From the NCBI GenBank assembly GCA_951812925.1, contig OX638368.1, positions 78,660,909-78,724,908 on the forward strand: DNA of 64,000 bases. The letters run 5' to 3'. The notes under the pieces are model-generated. The model did no database searches. It was not told the origin of the DNA and was given only the letters and a program-made list of their open reading frames with translations. This document shows positions 21,118 to 32,301 of the stretch, piece by piece. The position numbers and the translations under genes are program-made. This DNA comes from Calliopum simillimum (Eukaryota; Arthropoda; Insecta; Diptera; Lauxaniidae). Position 1 is the first letter of the stretch; the number at the start of each line of letters is the position of its first letter.

Positions 21118-23041
21118 TGAATGGGTTTTTTTGAAAGTGGAATAAGTCCACTTTTTCATAAACTGAGATATTGAAGGGTTTGCGTACGACTCAATTTAAA
21201 AATATTGGCAAGCGCTATTTAACTGGTGTTAAGTGTTTACCACTGTAAATTTACCAAATTTTGTTATGCTGTAAAAATTTTTACAGGTGTAATAGAAAAT
21301 AGTCGAGTTTTTTTGGTCTGAATGGACTTATTCCACTTTCATTTATAATAAATTTAAAAATTTGTTATACTTTTGTATGACTTATTCCATTTTTACTCAC
21401 AAAATATTTTGTAAACTAAAGCAAAGGAAAATTAAAACTTAGAAAAATTTTACTTTAAAAACTGTTGTTGTTTTTTTTTCTTTTATTTTTGCCCAAATAG
21501 GGCTCTAAGAAATAATTACAACAACAACAACAACAACAAAAAGTTCTTGTCGGACCTACTTTCGGAGATATAGCCATCGGAAGATCGAGATATATCTTTT
21601 ATAAAAACTATTATAAGTTGGGAACCCCTGAAAGGATTTCAATAATGTTAGTGTCATACGAAAGATATATTAATTTGCTATAAAATCAACCCGAAAAAAT
21701 TTTTAATGCGAGTGGTGGTTATGGAGATATTGCAAATTTCCAGAAATTTTGATAATTTTTTTTTTTTTAAAGCACTATTTTTCCAAAAACTGTATCATTA
21801 ACGCATAGTTTTAGTAACATAATATGAAAGCCTAATTTATTTTCTTTCATCTAACATGTAATTTGTACCTGATTTCTTGCACTAGCATACTTTTTTTTAT
21901 AGGAAAACAAAAAAGTAAACTAAAGAAATTTTCATGAAATTTTGCAAAACATTACAAGAACAACAATAATACCAGCAACAACAACAACAAAAATATCAAT
22001 AACAACAATAACGATGTTTTTGCATAGTTTTCGATCAAATCCGATTCCTGTAGACTTTTCGATGCTTTTCAATAACTTACTTTTTTGTTTTCCTATAAAA
22101 AAAAATTTGTAATGCAAGAAATCAGGTACAAATTACATGTTGAATGAAAGGCAATAAATTGAGCTTTCATTTTATGTTACTAAAATTATGCGTTAATGAT
22201 ACAGTTTTTGAAAAAATAGTGCTTTAAAAAAAAAAATTATCAAAATTTTCGTGAAATTTGCAATATCTCTAAAACCCCCACTCGCATTAAAAATTTTTTC
22301 AGGTTGATTTTATAGCAAATTAATATATCTTTCGTATGACACTAACATTATTGAAATCCTTTCAGGGGTTCCCAACTTATAATAGTTTTTATAAAAGATA
22401 TATCTCGATCTTCCGATGGCTATATCTCCGAAAGTAGGTCCGACAAAAACTTTTTGTTGTTGTTGTTGTTGTAATTATTTTTCAGAGCCCTATTTGGGCA
22501 AAAATAAAAGAAAAAAAAACAACAACAGTTTTTAAAGTAAAATTTTTCTAAGTTTTAATTTTCCTTTGCTTTAGTTTACAAAATATTTTGTGAGTAAAAG
22601 TGGAATAAGTCATACAAAAGTATAACAAATTTTTAAATTTATTATAAATGAAAGTGGAATAAGTCCATTCAGACCAAAAAAACTCGACTATTTTCTATTA
22701 CACCTGTAAAAATTTTTACAGCATAACAAAATTTGGTAAATTTACAGTGGTAAACACTTAACACCAGTTAAATAGCGCTTGCCAATATTTTTAAATTGAA
22801 TTAAAAGCAATATCTTCTGTGTAGCAGTAGATGAAAAAATGGACTTATTCCACTTTCAAAAAAATCATTTTTGTAAAAATGCTTTTCATGAAAAGTTCTT
22901 TTGAGTAATTTATGATGAAATCGTGGTCTAACGAGTCTGTAATTTTCAATATAAATAGAGGACATATATAGCGAGCTATAACTACCATAAACTCAATTTT
23001 TCTGGAATTGGACTTATTCCACTTTCAAATAAACCCATTCA
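21118..23041. mobile_element. 1.9 kb near-perfect palindrome with iterated GTGGAATAAGTCC word
   Basis: The ends TGAATGGGTTTTTTTGAAAG and, inward from the right, TGAATGGGTTTATTTGAAAG sit next to TA at 21116-21117 and 23042-23043. The arms are inverted copies to a centre near 22010 (for example the GCCCAAATAGGGCTCT and TCGGACCTACTTTCGGAG blocks). GTGGAATAAGTCC or variants recur near 21139, 21320, 21385, 22602, 22652, 22845 and 23010. CAA/TTG microsatellites (21515-21540, 21960-22010, 22455-22475) lie inside. No gene. Confidence 0.8.
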
Positions 23042-23611
23042 TATACAGAATGTGTCCCGCTTAGAGAAGAGCCATGTCTAGCTAGTTCATCAGCCTTTTC
23101 GTTACCCTCAACGTTCCTACGACCTGGAACCCAAACGAGAGTAAGTTCAGATTGGCGCCCTAGTTCTATTAAATTTTTTCTGCATTCCTCAACCACTTTT
23201 GATTTTATTGTTACTGAGTTCAGCGCCTTGATAGCGGCCTGACTGTCAGAGAAGATCGCTACTTGTCTAAGGCTGAGATGAGTGATCTCCACTAGCCTGC
23301 AGGCATTGAGAATGGCGTAAACTTCCGCCTGAAAGAAGCTAGCTGAATTAGGTAAGCTAAAAGATTGAGATATATTGAGGTCTTTTGAAAATACACCCGC
23401 ACCCACGCCACAGTCCATTTTCGAACCATCAGTGTATATGGTGGTTGCGAAATTTAAGCTAGGCGTACTGTCTTCCCATAGGTCTTTCTAGAAACCACAC
23501 ACCAAAGTTTTTCTCGAAATTTAGTATGGGGCAGATGTAATCTGTGTGGGAGTTAGAAAGTTCAGCTGGCAGTGTATCAAGGATGGAGCTGTAACCATAA
23601 GTCTTATGCAT
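23042..23611 (-). pseudogene. LOA-like RNase H domain, truncated by palindrome
   Basis: After the RT stop, coding resumes with ATTIYTDGSKMDCGVGAG (about 23455-23395), the first RNase H aspartate block; then FQAEVYAILNA (glutamate), IFSDSQAAIKAL (second aspartate) and GNEKADELARHG (last acidic position). The frame ends SLSGTHSVY where the palindrome's terminal repeat begins. RNase H downstream of RT is a feature of LOA/I-group elements. Confidence 0.8.
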
Positions 23612-24890
23612 CTAACAACCGACTTCTCTGAGCCTAATCGCACTACATGAGGCAGTGGCTTTAATAAATGAGGTTGGAGGGAGCAGATGCAAAAGAACGC
23701 TGAGAGCTGCGGTTGGGCATGATCTCAGTGCTCCCGTTACACCAACACATGCAGTCCTCTGTACTCTCTCCAGTTTTGTTAGATTATACCCCTTTTTAGT
23801 GGCTGGCCACCACACTAAAGAGCCGTATGTGAGGATTGGACGTACTACGACTTTATACATCCATAGTACCATTCTTGGTTGAAGTCCCCATTTTTTGCTG
23901 AAGGATTTTTTACATGCATAAAAGGCTATACAGGCTTTCTTGCATCTTTGTTGTATGTTATATTTCCAATTTAGCTTCGGATCAAGAAAGACTCCAAGAT
24001 ATTTGGCCGAATTGGAAAGTGGTAAAGGCTGTCCTTCCAATCGAGGAAGGTTAAAGTTAGGTATTTTGGTTTTTGTAGTGAAGAGCATGAGGTCAGTTTT
24101 GGCTGGGTTGACCCCAAGACCACATTCTGTGGCCCATGAACATAACTCAGCCAGAGCTCTTTTCATGATGTTACTAATCAAGTCAAGAAACGGACCTGAT
24201 ACCAACAGCACTACATCATCCGCATACGCAACTGCCTTCACACCATTTTTATGAAGCTGTTGTAGCACCTTGTTAAAAACTATTAGCCAGAGCAGAGGTG
24301 AGAGTACACCGCCCTGAGGTGTACCCCTTTTTACTGATTTGGACATGTGACTACCACCCATACTCGCTTGAATGATTATAGATTCAAGCATGGATGCTAT
24401 CCAGGTAATGAAGCAGTGCTCTACACCTAGCCCTATGAGGGCATTCTTGATAGCATCAGTGTGAACGTTGTTAAAAGCACCTTCGATATCTAGAAAGGCT
24501 GCAAGAGTATATTGTCTAAAGTGGAGAGATCTCTCAATCGTGCGTGTCACCTCGTGAAGAGCAGTTTCAGTAGATCTTCCCCTGAGATATGCATGTTGTG
24601 CTGTAAAAGTAGAGGGGCTTACTAGCGACTCCCTAATATGAATATCTAGAATTCTTTTCAGTGTCTTAAGGACAAAAGACGATAGACTGATTGGTCTAAA
24701 ATCCTTGACTGATTCATGGCCACTTCTGCCTACTTTTGGTATAAAGATAACCCTGGCTTTCCTCCAACTTGAGGGAATGTGGTTCAAAGTTATGCTTACT
24801 GCAAAGATTTGTTTGAGCCATGGGCTTACTACGTTCTGTAGTTTTTGCAACATAATTGGTGTGATGCCGTCCGGCCCAGGTGATTTATAG
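23612..24890 (-). pseudogene. LOA-like reverse transcriptase domain
   Basis: The frame is continuous from SPGPDGITP (about 24885) to a stop at 23612. Counting from the methionine at 24853: FRPISLSSF at about 52-60, the first catalytic block AAFLDIEGAF at 118-127, RGTPQGGVLSPLL at 176-188, and the active-site YADD at 210-213, then the thumb with AKYLGVFLDPKLNW. This is the longest intact coding stretch in the window (413 codons), and all catalytic aspartates are present. It belongs with the flanking EN and RNase H segments, which are broken. Confidence 0.85.
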
Positions 24891-25067
24891 GGTGAAAAGC
24901 TGTTTAATGACCAAAGAATTCTTTCCTAAGTGATTATTGAGCTCAGAATAGCTGGCTGAGAACTCTGAGTACGGTTACTACATACTAACAGGTGAGTTTT
25001 CTATATCCTCACAACCAGGGAAATGAGTTTGTATTAAAAGTTCTAGCACTTCGTGCGTAGATTCTGT

Positions 25068-26087
25068 TCATGATTCGTCTGATTTCTTAACAAAAGATGG
25101 ACAAGAGTGCTCCTTAGAGAGGATCCTGTCAAGCTTGGCTGAGTCCTTGATGTTATCTATAGATTCACAAAAAGTTTCCCAGGACTGATTTCTAGCATCC
25201 CTGATAGCTTTTTTGTAATTTTTGAGGCAATCTTTGTAGGGTTGCCATAATTTTTGCTGGTGGCATTGATTAAAAACTTTTCTTGCAGCCTTCCTAAGGT
25301 CACTCAAAGTTTTGTTCCACCAGTGCGGATATTCTTTTTTGCAACGAATTATAAGGCAAGAGACTCTATAGGCTGCCTACATGGCGTTTTCTAGGGAGAC
25401 AACGTGTCTATCTAGTTCGTCTGCAGTATTGATGGTGTGTGGAGGTTTTCTGAGCTTAGATTTGGCTATATTTTCAAATAAGGCCCAGTTAGTGTTCCTT
25501 ATATTTCTTAAAGGTGGAGCAGACCCTACAGTAAAGTTTATATTGTAAAGAATCCACCTATGATCAGAGGAAGAGTTTTTAGTTAAGACTTCCCAATTTT
25601 CAACCCTTACGTCCGTATTTGTTGATAGAAGTGTAACATCTAGGACTTCCTCCCACCCCGAGAAATTTTCCAAACTTGGAAAGACAAAGGTAGGGGTATT
25701 ACCAGTGTTACACAGAGACATGTTCGAATAATATGTTTGTGTTCATAGCAACAACTCTCTGTACCTCCTCTGGCGGTGAAGCTCGATCATGAGCGCAGTA
25801 TGCTGAAGCAATGAATAGTTGTGCCCCATCCAGGTTTTCGATCTTGACAACTGTCAGATCCGAAGAGCTAAGGTTTGGGCAAAGAAAATCTTTGATATGT
25901 ATGGCTTACCATTTACTCGTCTGTAAAAAAGATTGAAATTTTTATCGCCAAGCCCTTTAATGGTCGAGCCAGAGACCCATGGTTCTTGGACGATGCCGAT
26001 GTCCATATTTTCCTCACTGAGGAAAATGGAAAGGTTATCCGAGGCGCACTTCGAGTGCCTCAGATTAATTTGGACGATCTTCAACAT
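25068..26087 (-). pseudogene. LOA-like ORF2, apurinic-type endonuclease and linker
   Basis: Starts at ATG 26087 inside the end of ORF1 (ATGTTGA overlap). The first 66 or so codons carry the N-terminal endonuclease motifs QINLRHSKCA and GIVQEPWV. After a frameshift near 25900 the frame continues with LFIASAYCAHD; a deletion near 25735 removes the GD-N segment, then SLCNTGNTPTFVF and SSSDHRWI (the SDHxxI catalytic motif) follow. A TAG at 25377-25379 and a TGA at 25068-25070 interrupt an otherwise continuous linker (YPHWWNKTLSDLRKAAR). This domain would nick target DNA for reverse transcription. Confidence 0.75.
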
Positions 26088-27228
26088 CCGTGCAAGAAGT
26101 AAGCTTCTCCTCGTCGATATTCAAGACGTCCAATTTTATTGGCGTCATCAATCTCGTCGGTATCATCTCCGGTAGTTGAAGGTCGGAATATTTTTAGTTT
26201 GGCGAATCTAACACCAAAACGAAGCCTGTTATTTAGCTTTTCGAGCGCCTCTAGGCACTCCTCATTGATTAGCAGCAGGACTGATGTGCTGTTGCCCAGC
26301 GGTGTTTCAGTCTTGTTTATAGACCAATCTGTCATAAGCACTCCAGGGTTTTGAATGCTGAGACATTGCAACATCTTTGCATTGTCCAACATCATTTGCG
26401 GTAACCGAATACGAGCTCGAGGTCTCCTGGGAATTTTCTTCGCCGGGATAAGTTTGATTCTCAAACTATCCCATGCGTTGCTAATCTTAGCGACGCACTT
26501 GCTTTGGGAGCTCTTTGAAAACTCGTCCTCGCATTTGATTATTCTGCACCTATGTACAATGACAGAACTGTCGAAGCATGGCAATGGAACATCTTGTCTG
26601 CTAAGAAGATGATCCATTACCATCTCAGACAGTTTGGCCTCGATTTCGGTCCACTTTTCAAGGATCTTTTTACCGCCACGGGACAACTCATCTATCAGAG
26701 CCATTTGCAGACTGTCTCTAGCCACCTCACTGAATGAATTGTGCAATGCGGATGTTTTCAAAGGTTGCAAGCCTCCGCTCTTGGAGTGCTGCTTGCTCCT
26801 TTTTGCTTCGACCAGGGTTTCGTCAGTCAACCTGTTTCTTTTCGAAACTTCGCGCGACATGTTTGTGTCCTGGTATGACTTATACCCTTCGACCCAAGCC
26901 TTATATTTTATTTCGTCCTCACGGTCACGATCATGCACGGTACCAGCAGCTGTATTCTTAGCAATCTTGCTCAGCATGAACTGTGCTTTCTGGTACCTTG
27001 ACTGCATGACCTAGATTTCTGTTTTATAAGCTGTTTGCTATAATCGCCATGTCCTGCGAATAAGCTTTTGGATGTTGATTTTGATGTTGAAGGAGTAGGA
27101 GTACTGCGGCTGGTACTCTTTGGAGCTTCAATAATTGTCTCCCGGCTGGAGGCAAGTAATTCGTCCTCTGACGAAGTTCCCATAATGGCTCCGGGATCAG
27201 TTCAGGGCTTAATCCCCTTATCCGCCAT
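26081..27228 (-). pseudogene. LOA-like ORF1 (gag-like, DUF4780-type)
   Basis: The probable start ATG is at 27228 (MADKGIKP), followed by a stop and then in-frame GTSSEDELLAS. A one-base frameshift near 27010 moves reading into the long frame that ends at 26081. The N-terminal part is serine/threonine-rich (TSRSTPTPSTSKSTSKS); a basic segment (KIPRRPRARIRLP) precedes a folded region with MLQCLSIQNPGVLMTDWSI and FGVRFAKLKIF, which I recognise as DUF4780-like, a domain seen in ORF1 proteins of insect non-LTR elements. No CCHC knuckle is visible. It would bind element RNA. The stop overlaps the ORF2 start. Confidence 0.7.
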
Positions 27229-27435
27229 ACTAAGGCACGTTCTGTACTTAGGATATGCGATTTTATTTCTTTAATAAAAATAATAAAAAGAAAAAGGATC
27301 TAAAATAATATGAAAAACTCACTGAAGAAGAAAATAAACTTTTTCCTCACTATCTGTCAGTAGAGTACGAATTAAAAAATAAAAATAATAAAAAAATTAA
27401 AAAAGGACGCGCGGCCGCTTGTTTGACGCACCCCT

Positions 27436-28314
27436 AAAAATTATTTTTAAGATTTTTATTTGTCAACACTTTCCAACACTGATTTTGTTTAGCTTAAATT
27501 CAAAGAAAGTGGGAATATAAAGGAATTGCAAAAGAACCACTTGCCGACTGCCAGTGGAGTCTCATGCAATACCCAACTTAAATTATATTAAAAGTAATAT
27601 ATTTGGAGTGCAATGATGATCCTAGCGCACAAAAACCTTCTCAAAGAAAACAAGGGAAAATCCAAAAGATTTAATTGTCACCAGTACGACTGCTGGTGGT
27701 CTCAAATTTTTGGTCGAAGGTTAGGTTTCAATAAACTTTGGCACCAGAAAAATGTTTGCACAAAAACATACCCAGTAAATCAGTAAATACGTGGTGCTTT
27801 AAAACACTTGAAAAAGAACACTTTTTTCACTTAATTTTTTGAAAAAAAACACTTTGAAATTAATGTTTTGGAAAATTTTGCAGCGATCATTAACAAAAAC
27901 CGAACTGTCAGAGTTCAGTGTTACCGATCACCCCCTAATATGGAAATAACTTATAATAATTATTTCAGTCTACAAAGTTAAAGTTTAGCGTGCTGTAGTG
28001 ATGAAATGCGTTTGTTTCAAGTCATTTGAAAAATGGCAAATAGTACGTTGGTTAATATTGTACTTAACCAATATAAAAGGGTATCCTGAAATAACATTTA
28101 ATTTTTTGAATTATTGCGCCATTCCATACAAACCCTCCCATTGCGCATCGACCAGAACATGCCTCCTTTTCTACGTTACAAATGGAATGACTTGTGAACA
28201 TTCCTTGGGTGGAGTAAAATAAATTACGCGTGGAATAAAAAATACAGATCTGATAGCGGTTTACCCTATACGACTGTTGTATTTTTAGTTTAATTTTCAA
28301 TTTTAATTTCACAG
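27436..28314. other. Unassigned sequence upstream of the coiled-coil exons; possibly intron
   Basis: No repeat landmark or convincing exon is seen. It ends in a T-rich tract and TTTCACAG, a plausible splice acceptor for the exon at 28315. Open frames at 27998-28222 (plus) and 28064-28369 (minus) have no recognisable content. Confidence 0.4.
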
Positions 28315-28577
28315 ATTGGCTGAAGAACGTGAAAAAGAAATACAACATTACATACAAACCTACAAACAATCAAAAGAAAAGTATATACAAAATTTTTAAT
28401 TTATATCAATTGGAAATTATAATTTATATTTTTTACTCTAGATATAAACTTGCTATGGAGGATGTAACCAAAAAATTTGAAAAGGAAATTTATCGACTTC
28501 AGAATGAAAATGCGAGTTTAAAAGCCGAAAATCACGTAATAAAAACTGAACAAACTACATACCCTTCTGCCGAATAA
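28315..28577 (+). CDS. Last two exons of a host coiled-coil protein
   Basis: Exon A (28315-28380) follows TTTCACAG and reads LAEEREKEIQHYIQTYKQSK then EK. A 61-base intron, GTATATAC...CTCTAG (28381-28441), joins in phase to exon B (28442-28577), reading YKLAMEDVTKKFEKEIYRLQ, NENASLKAENHVIK, and a stop at 28575-28577. The joined 66-residue end is strongly helical with heptad-like leucine/isoleucine/tyrosine spacing and many E/K/Q residues, i.e. a coiled coil. Splice signals, intron size and lack of stops make this a real gene end rather than transposon. I do not recognise the protein; upstream exons are not visible. Confidence 0.7.
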
Positions 28578-28701
28578 TGTTTGATAATTTTTGCATTTAA
28601 ATATATTATATAAATTTATTTGTGTTTACAGTTTTGTAAAATTTTTTCAGTTATATTTGTTAATAATATATATGTATTATTGTTTTGATACAAAAACGTA
28701 T

Positions 28702-28838
28702 TTATGGTGATAACAATTCTCTTCCTGGAAACAAACTTGGAAACCAATAACTCATCTCGCTGCCTTGCTCGTCCATCCAACACAAGCTTTCACCAACAAT
28801 TTTTTCTAATGACTGCTTAGCACGAAATTCTGTCCATC
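28702..28838 (-). CDS. Last exon of an unidentified host protein
   Basis: On the minus strand, a T-rich tract ending TTTTCAG precedes an exon that reads (x)WTEFRAKQSLEKIVGESLCW, MDEQGSEMSYWFPSLF, PGRELLSP and a TAA stop at 28704-28702. The residue composition (W, C, M, F, P) is unlike repeat translation, and AATAAA on the minus strand lies at 28620-28615, about 82 bases past the stop. The gene converges on the plus-strand gene ending at 28577, so their 3' untranslated regions probably overlap. I cannot name the protein. Upstream exons should lie at higher coordinates and were not found. Confidence 0.65.
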
Positions 28839-29164
28839 TGAAAAGTGTATGTATGTATATTAATTTAACAGTATGGATTTTATAATTGATTAGGTCATTT
28901 CAAAAGCCACTTAGGTAAAATTTTTTTCAAACATAATTTTTTTATTTCAAACGCTTCCTCAAAGAAATATGCGAATCTGGTTAAATACCGCGCAAGACAA
29001 CATAATCCTTTATCTTCAAAAAATACCACGTAATTTGACGTTCATTGAAGTGAAATAAATCCATAAAGGAGCAGAATTGAATTGGATGACTTTTCGTTAG
29101 AAATGAATAAAATTAGGATTTGATTTCATGCAAAGTTTACTTGATGGTGAAGAATTGACAACAT
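28839..29164. other. Probable intron of the minus-strand gene; no feature recognised
   Basis: Contains a short TATG microsatellite at about 28847-28860 and otherwise unplaced AT-rich sequence. No exon is supported. Confidence 0.35.
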
Positions 29165-29546
29165 TAGCAGTGTTTCTTTTGACGCGTATATACAATTGTA
29201 GTAATTTTCAAATTGCGATAACTTATGAACGGTGAGTCGTACGATAAAAAGTCCAAAGGTCTTTTTCATTGAGAACCACATGCTCTACAAATAATTTTGA
29301 TCTCTTGTAAAAAAAAAATAATTATTTAGAAGTTATTTAAAAAAAGTGATTTTTTGCCGTTTATCGGCGCTTAACCAGATTTTATAGAATAACTCCTAAA
29401 AGATAAATTTTTTTAAAAATAAAATTAAAAGTTTTTGTAGAGAACGTGATTCTCCATAAAAAGTTCCTTATAGTTTTATTGTTTATGAGTTATCGCAATT
29501 TAAAAATATCCACAATTGTATATACGCGTCAAAAGAAACACGGCTA
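29165..29546. mobile_element. 382 bp foldback, family TAGCCGTGTTTCTTTTGACG (copy 1)
   Basis: Left end TAGCAGTGTTTCTTTTGACG; right end inward TAGCCGTGTTTCTTTTGACG. The arms continue with CGTATATACAATTGT and GCGATAACTTATGAAC blocks on both sides, giving an almost complete hairpin. A second copy lies at 50227-50590 and a partial relative at 9330-9530. Confidence 0.8.
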
Positions 29547-29636
29547 TTATGTTGTTTTGTTTAATTTATATACATCTAACCCGTTTCTTGTTAAAACCAA
29601 ATTAGACAACGGTTTTTCTGGTTTTTTCATTATTAA

Positions 29637-29820
29637 TGGGTGTTTTTTTTTTTTTTTTTTTTTTTTTTGATTCCGTTACGCGTTGTCGGAAAGCATTTTC
29701 CGCGCCGAAGCAAATTCTTCCATTATTGATTCCGAGAAATAAATATATCTGTCATCTCTCTTACGCAAAATAGATAAAATTGTCATTATTGTTTCTGCGT
29801 ATTATTCGGTATTTTCAGAG
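29637..29820. repeat. End fragment of the GGGTGCTATTATTGATTCC family
   Basis: GGGTG followed by an expanded poly-T tract, then TTGATTCCGTTACGCG, GGAAAGCATTTTCCGCGC, GCAAATT and ATTATTGATTCCG match the end of the element at 42800-43843. The poly-T appears to replace the CTATTA stretch of the terminal repeat. Confidence 0.6.
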
Positions 29821-29936
29821 TTGCCATCAATTCAAAAGCGAGAGTGTCACAGCGATTCAAAAAAGGTGTCATATAACACCCTCTGATTGTACAAAATGGT
29901 GTCACATAACATCCTTCATTTTTATATATAGATACG

Positions 29937-30580
29937 TCCAACGTAAAAGTTGGTAACTCGAAAATCGTAGTATTTAGTTATGATCATTTTTGTATTGTTT
30001 TCGTTAAAACAACAAAACCAAAAGCAAAAATTTAATAAATACTTTGGAAATCTGTAGTTCAAATAAAGGTTTTTCGACTATTAAATCGTTGTCACTATTC
30101 CAAATTGATTTACAGAGATATTTACAATTTCAACTTATAATTTGGATAAAATGAATATGTAAATACATATGAGTTGTAACTCTAGTTACCAATTAATGTT
30201 CTCTTTCAGTTCCATGAGGAAAGTTGGTAACTTAACTTGCCAACTAACATTAAAAATATTTTACGGATATTACGTTGGTATGTAGGACTTACACCTACTG
30301 ATTTTTAAAGAAAAATTAACTTATAACTTTGTAAGTTAAGTAACCAACGCAATTTGTCAATTTTGTCCCGTGCATAAGTTATCAACTTAAATTGCCAAGT
30401 TTTTGCATGGAAACCTCAGTAAAATATACTCAGGCTGTAGCTTCAAAAATTGCTCCCAGCCCTTCAAATTTCAAGCTAGTAGTACCAAAATTTGACACAA
30501 GATGGAGTCTGATGCGCAGATTTCGAAAATCATTGTCCCGTAGAAAGTTGGTAACTTGAGTTACAAACTTTTACGTTGGA
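29937..30580. mobile_element. Element with TCCAACGTAAAAGTT ends and iterated AAGTTGGTAACTT word
   Basis: TCCAACGTAAAAGTTGGTAAC at the left mirrors GTTACAAACTTTTACGTTGGA at the right; GATAC(G/A) extends the inverted match outward. AAGTTGGTAACTT variants recur near 29949, 30226, 30330 (inverted) and 30546. No coding frame or clear target duplication. The segment 29860-29920 before it carries GGTGTCA(T/C)ATAACA words related to 39540-39665. Confidence 0.6.
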
Positions 30581-31084
30581 TGTATCGATATTATATTTAA
30601 TCCTATAGGAGTTTTAACTATATTTGTAAGTAGTCTTAGTTTTTATCGTCGTATCGTCCCCAAATAAAGGTTCTGGAAATACAAGTATTAAAACGACACG
30701 GATTGTTTAACAATTTTAATTTATTTAATGAAAACATAAACAAACTTCAAAAACAAATACATAAATTAGTATGTAAAGAAATTTATAAAAACATATATTA
30801 AAATGGTTTGTACTTATGGCTTTTTTTCAGACTTAGAAACTTTTATTCAAAAAGATTTGCAAATAATTTGCTGAAAATTAGTTTTGCATAAAAGTTTATA
30901 ACAACTCACGGTGGTTTTTAAAAAATTTTAACTTTTTGAAATACCACCCGCGATTTTTTTCAGGGATAATGTTGGGGGACCCTTCTAGTATCTAAATCCG
31001 CGAACCGCGAAATCGAACGTTCAGCCGTTTTTTTTTTTCGACATTTTAGTTTTTTTTAACGATTTTTGACTATGTCCTTGTGTT

Positions 31085-31197
31085 TATATACATATTATGT
31101 ACGCATATATTTGTATATACGTACACATATATAATTGTATATGTATATATGTGTAATATATATATATGTGATATATATATATGTGTAATATATCTAT
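31085..31197. repeat. TA/TATG-rich microsatellite
   Basis: Irregular TATATATG repeats; matching tracts lie at 32304-32335, 35470-35494 and 36504-36610 in the palindrome arms. Confidence 0.85.
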
Positions 31198-31199
31198 GA

Positions 31200-32301
31200 G
31201 GGTGGGCCGATTTGAAAACTGATCTCGGCTACCCCCCTATGTGAAAGTTCATTCAATTCTATGAATATTTGCTCAAGGGACTATACCTCTGCGTTCAACT
31301 TTAGTTCGGCGCATTTTCGATCGAAAATTGTACCTTTCATCAATATTTTTTTTATTTTCATACTAAATTTTAAAAATTTTTATAAAGGCAAAAGTAATGT
31401 CATTATATGATTTGGCTGGTATTCTGTCAGTAATCAATTAAATTGAGTTCTGTTTACATAAGAAGTTCACTAGATAGTGTGAAATTGATTATATATATTT
31501 AAAAAGTGATATGGGTCAAATAGCCGATTATTATAACCGACATCCAAAATAAACGATTCATATTTTTGGATGCATTTTTTCAAACAAACTACCAACCTAG
31601 GCTAAAAGTTCATTCAATTCTATGAATATTTGCCCAAGGAACCATACCTCTACGTTCAACTTTAGTTCGGCGCATTTTCGATTGAAAATTTTACCTTGCG
31701 TTTAATATTTATTTTTATGCTTAGTTTTCAAAATTCTTATAGAGCCAAAAGTAATATCATAATATGTTTTGGCTGGTATTCTGTCAGTAATCAATAAAAT
31801 TGGGTTCTGTCTTTACGAAAAGTTTACTTGATAGCGTGAAATTGATTATATTTATTCCAAAAAAATTATATATTCATGGAATTGAATGAACTTTTAGCCT
31901 AGGTTGGTAGTTTGTTTGAAAAAATGCATCCAAAAATATTAATCGTTTATTTTGAATGTCGGTCATAATAATCGGCTATTTGACCCATATCACTTTTTTA
32001 AATATATATAATCAATTTCACACTATCAAGTGAACTTCTTATGTAAACAGAACCCAATTTAATTGATTACTGACAGAATACCAGCCAAATCATATAATGA
32101 CATTACTTTTGCCTTTATAAAAATTTTTAAAATTTAGTATGAAAATAAAAAAAAATATTGATGAAAGGTACAATTTTCAATCGAACGCAGTTGAACGCAG
32201 AGGTATAGTTCCTTGGGCAAATATTCATAGAATTGAATGAACTTTCACATAGGGGGGTAGCCGAGGTCGATAAAATTTCCTCCATACAATTTGGCCCACC
32301 C
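31200..32301. mobile_element. 1.1 kb MITE, family TA-GGGTGGGCC (copy 1, left arm)
   Basis: GGGTGGGCCGATTTGAAAAC at the left and GGGTGGGCCAAATTGTATGG inward from the right, bordered by GA (mutated TA) at 31198-31199 and TA at 32302-32303. Inside is a multi-unit palindrome built on TTCATTCAATTCTATGAATA and GTTCAACTTTAGTTCGGCGC, each unit alternating in orientation. TA duplication suggests Tc1/mariner-type mobilisation. Confidence 0.8.

Larger units (their letters stand above)
23042..27435 (-). mobile_element. Decayed LOA-like non-LTR retrotransposon
   Basis: Read on the minus strand: a GC-rich probable 5' end near 27435 (GCGGCCGCGCG), ORF1 (27228-26081), then ORF2 with endonuclease, reverse transcriptase and RNase H (26087 to 23042). 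The order EN-RT-RNase H and the RT text (FRPISLSSFVLKTL, FLDIEGAFNN) point to the LOA/I group; LOA is my best guess. The 3' end is cut by the palindrome at 21118-23041. Several stops, frameshifts and at least one deletion show it is dead. Confidence 0.8.

Noticed and set aside
27998..28222. Possible upstream exon of the coiled-coil gene
   Set aside because: The frame lacks heptad character and no splice donor leads in phase to 28315.
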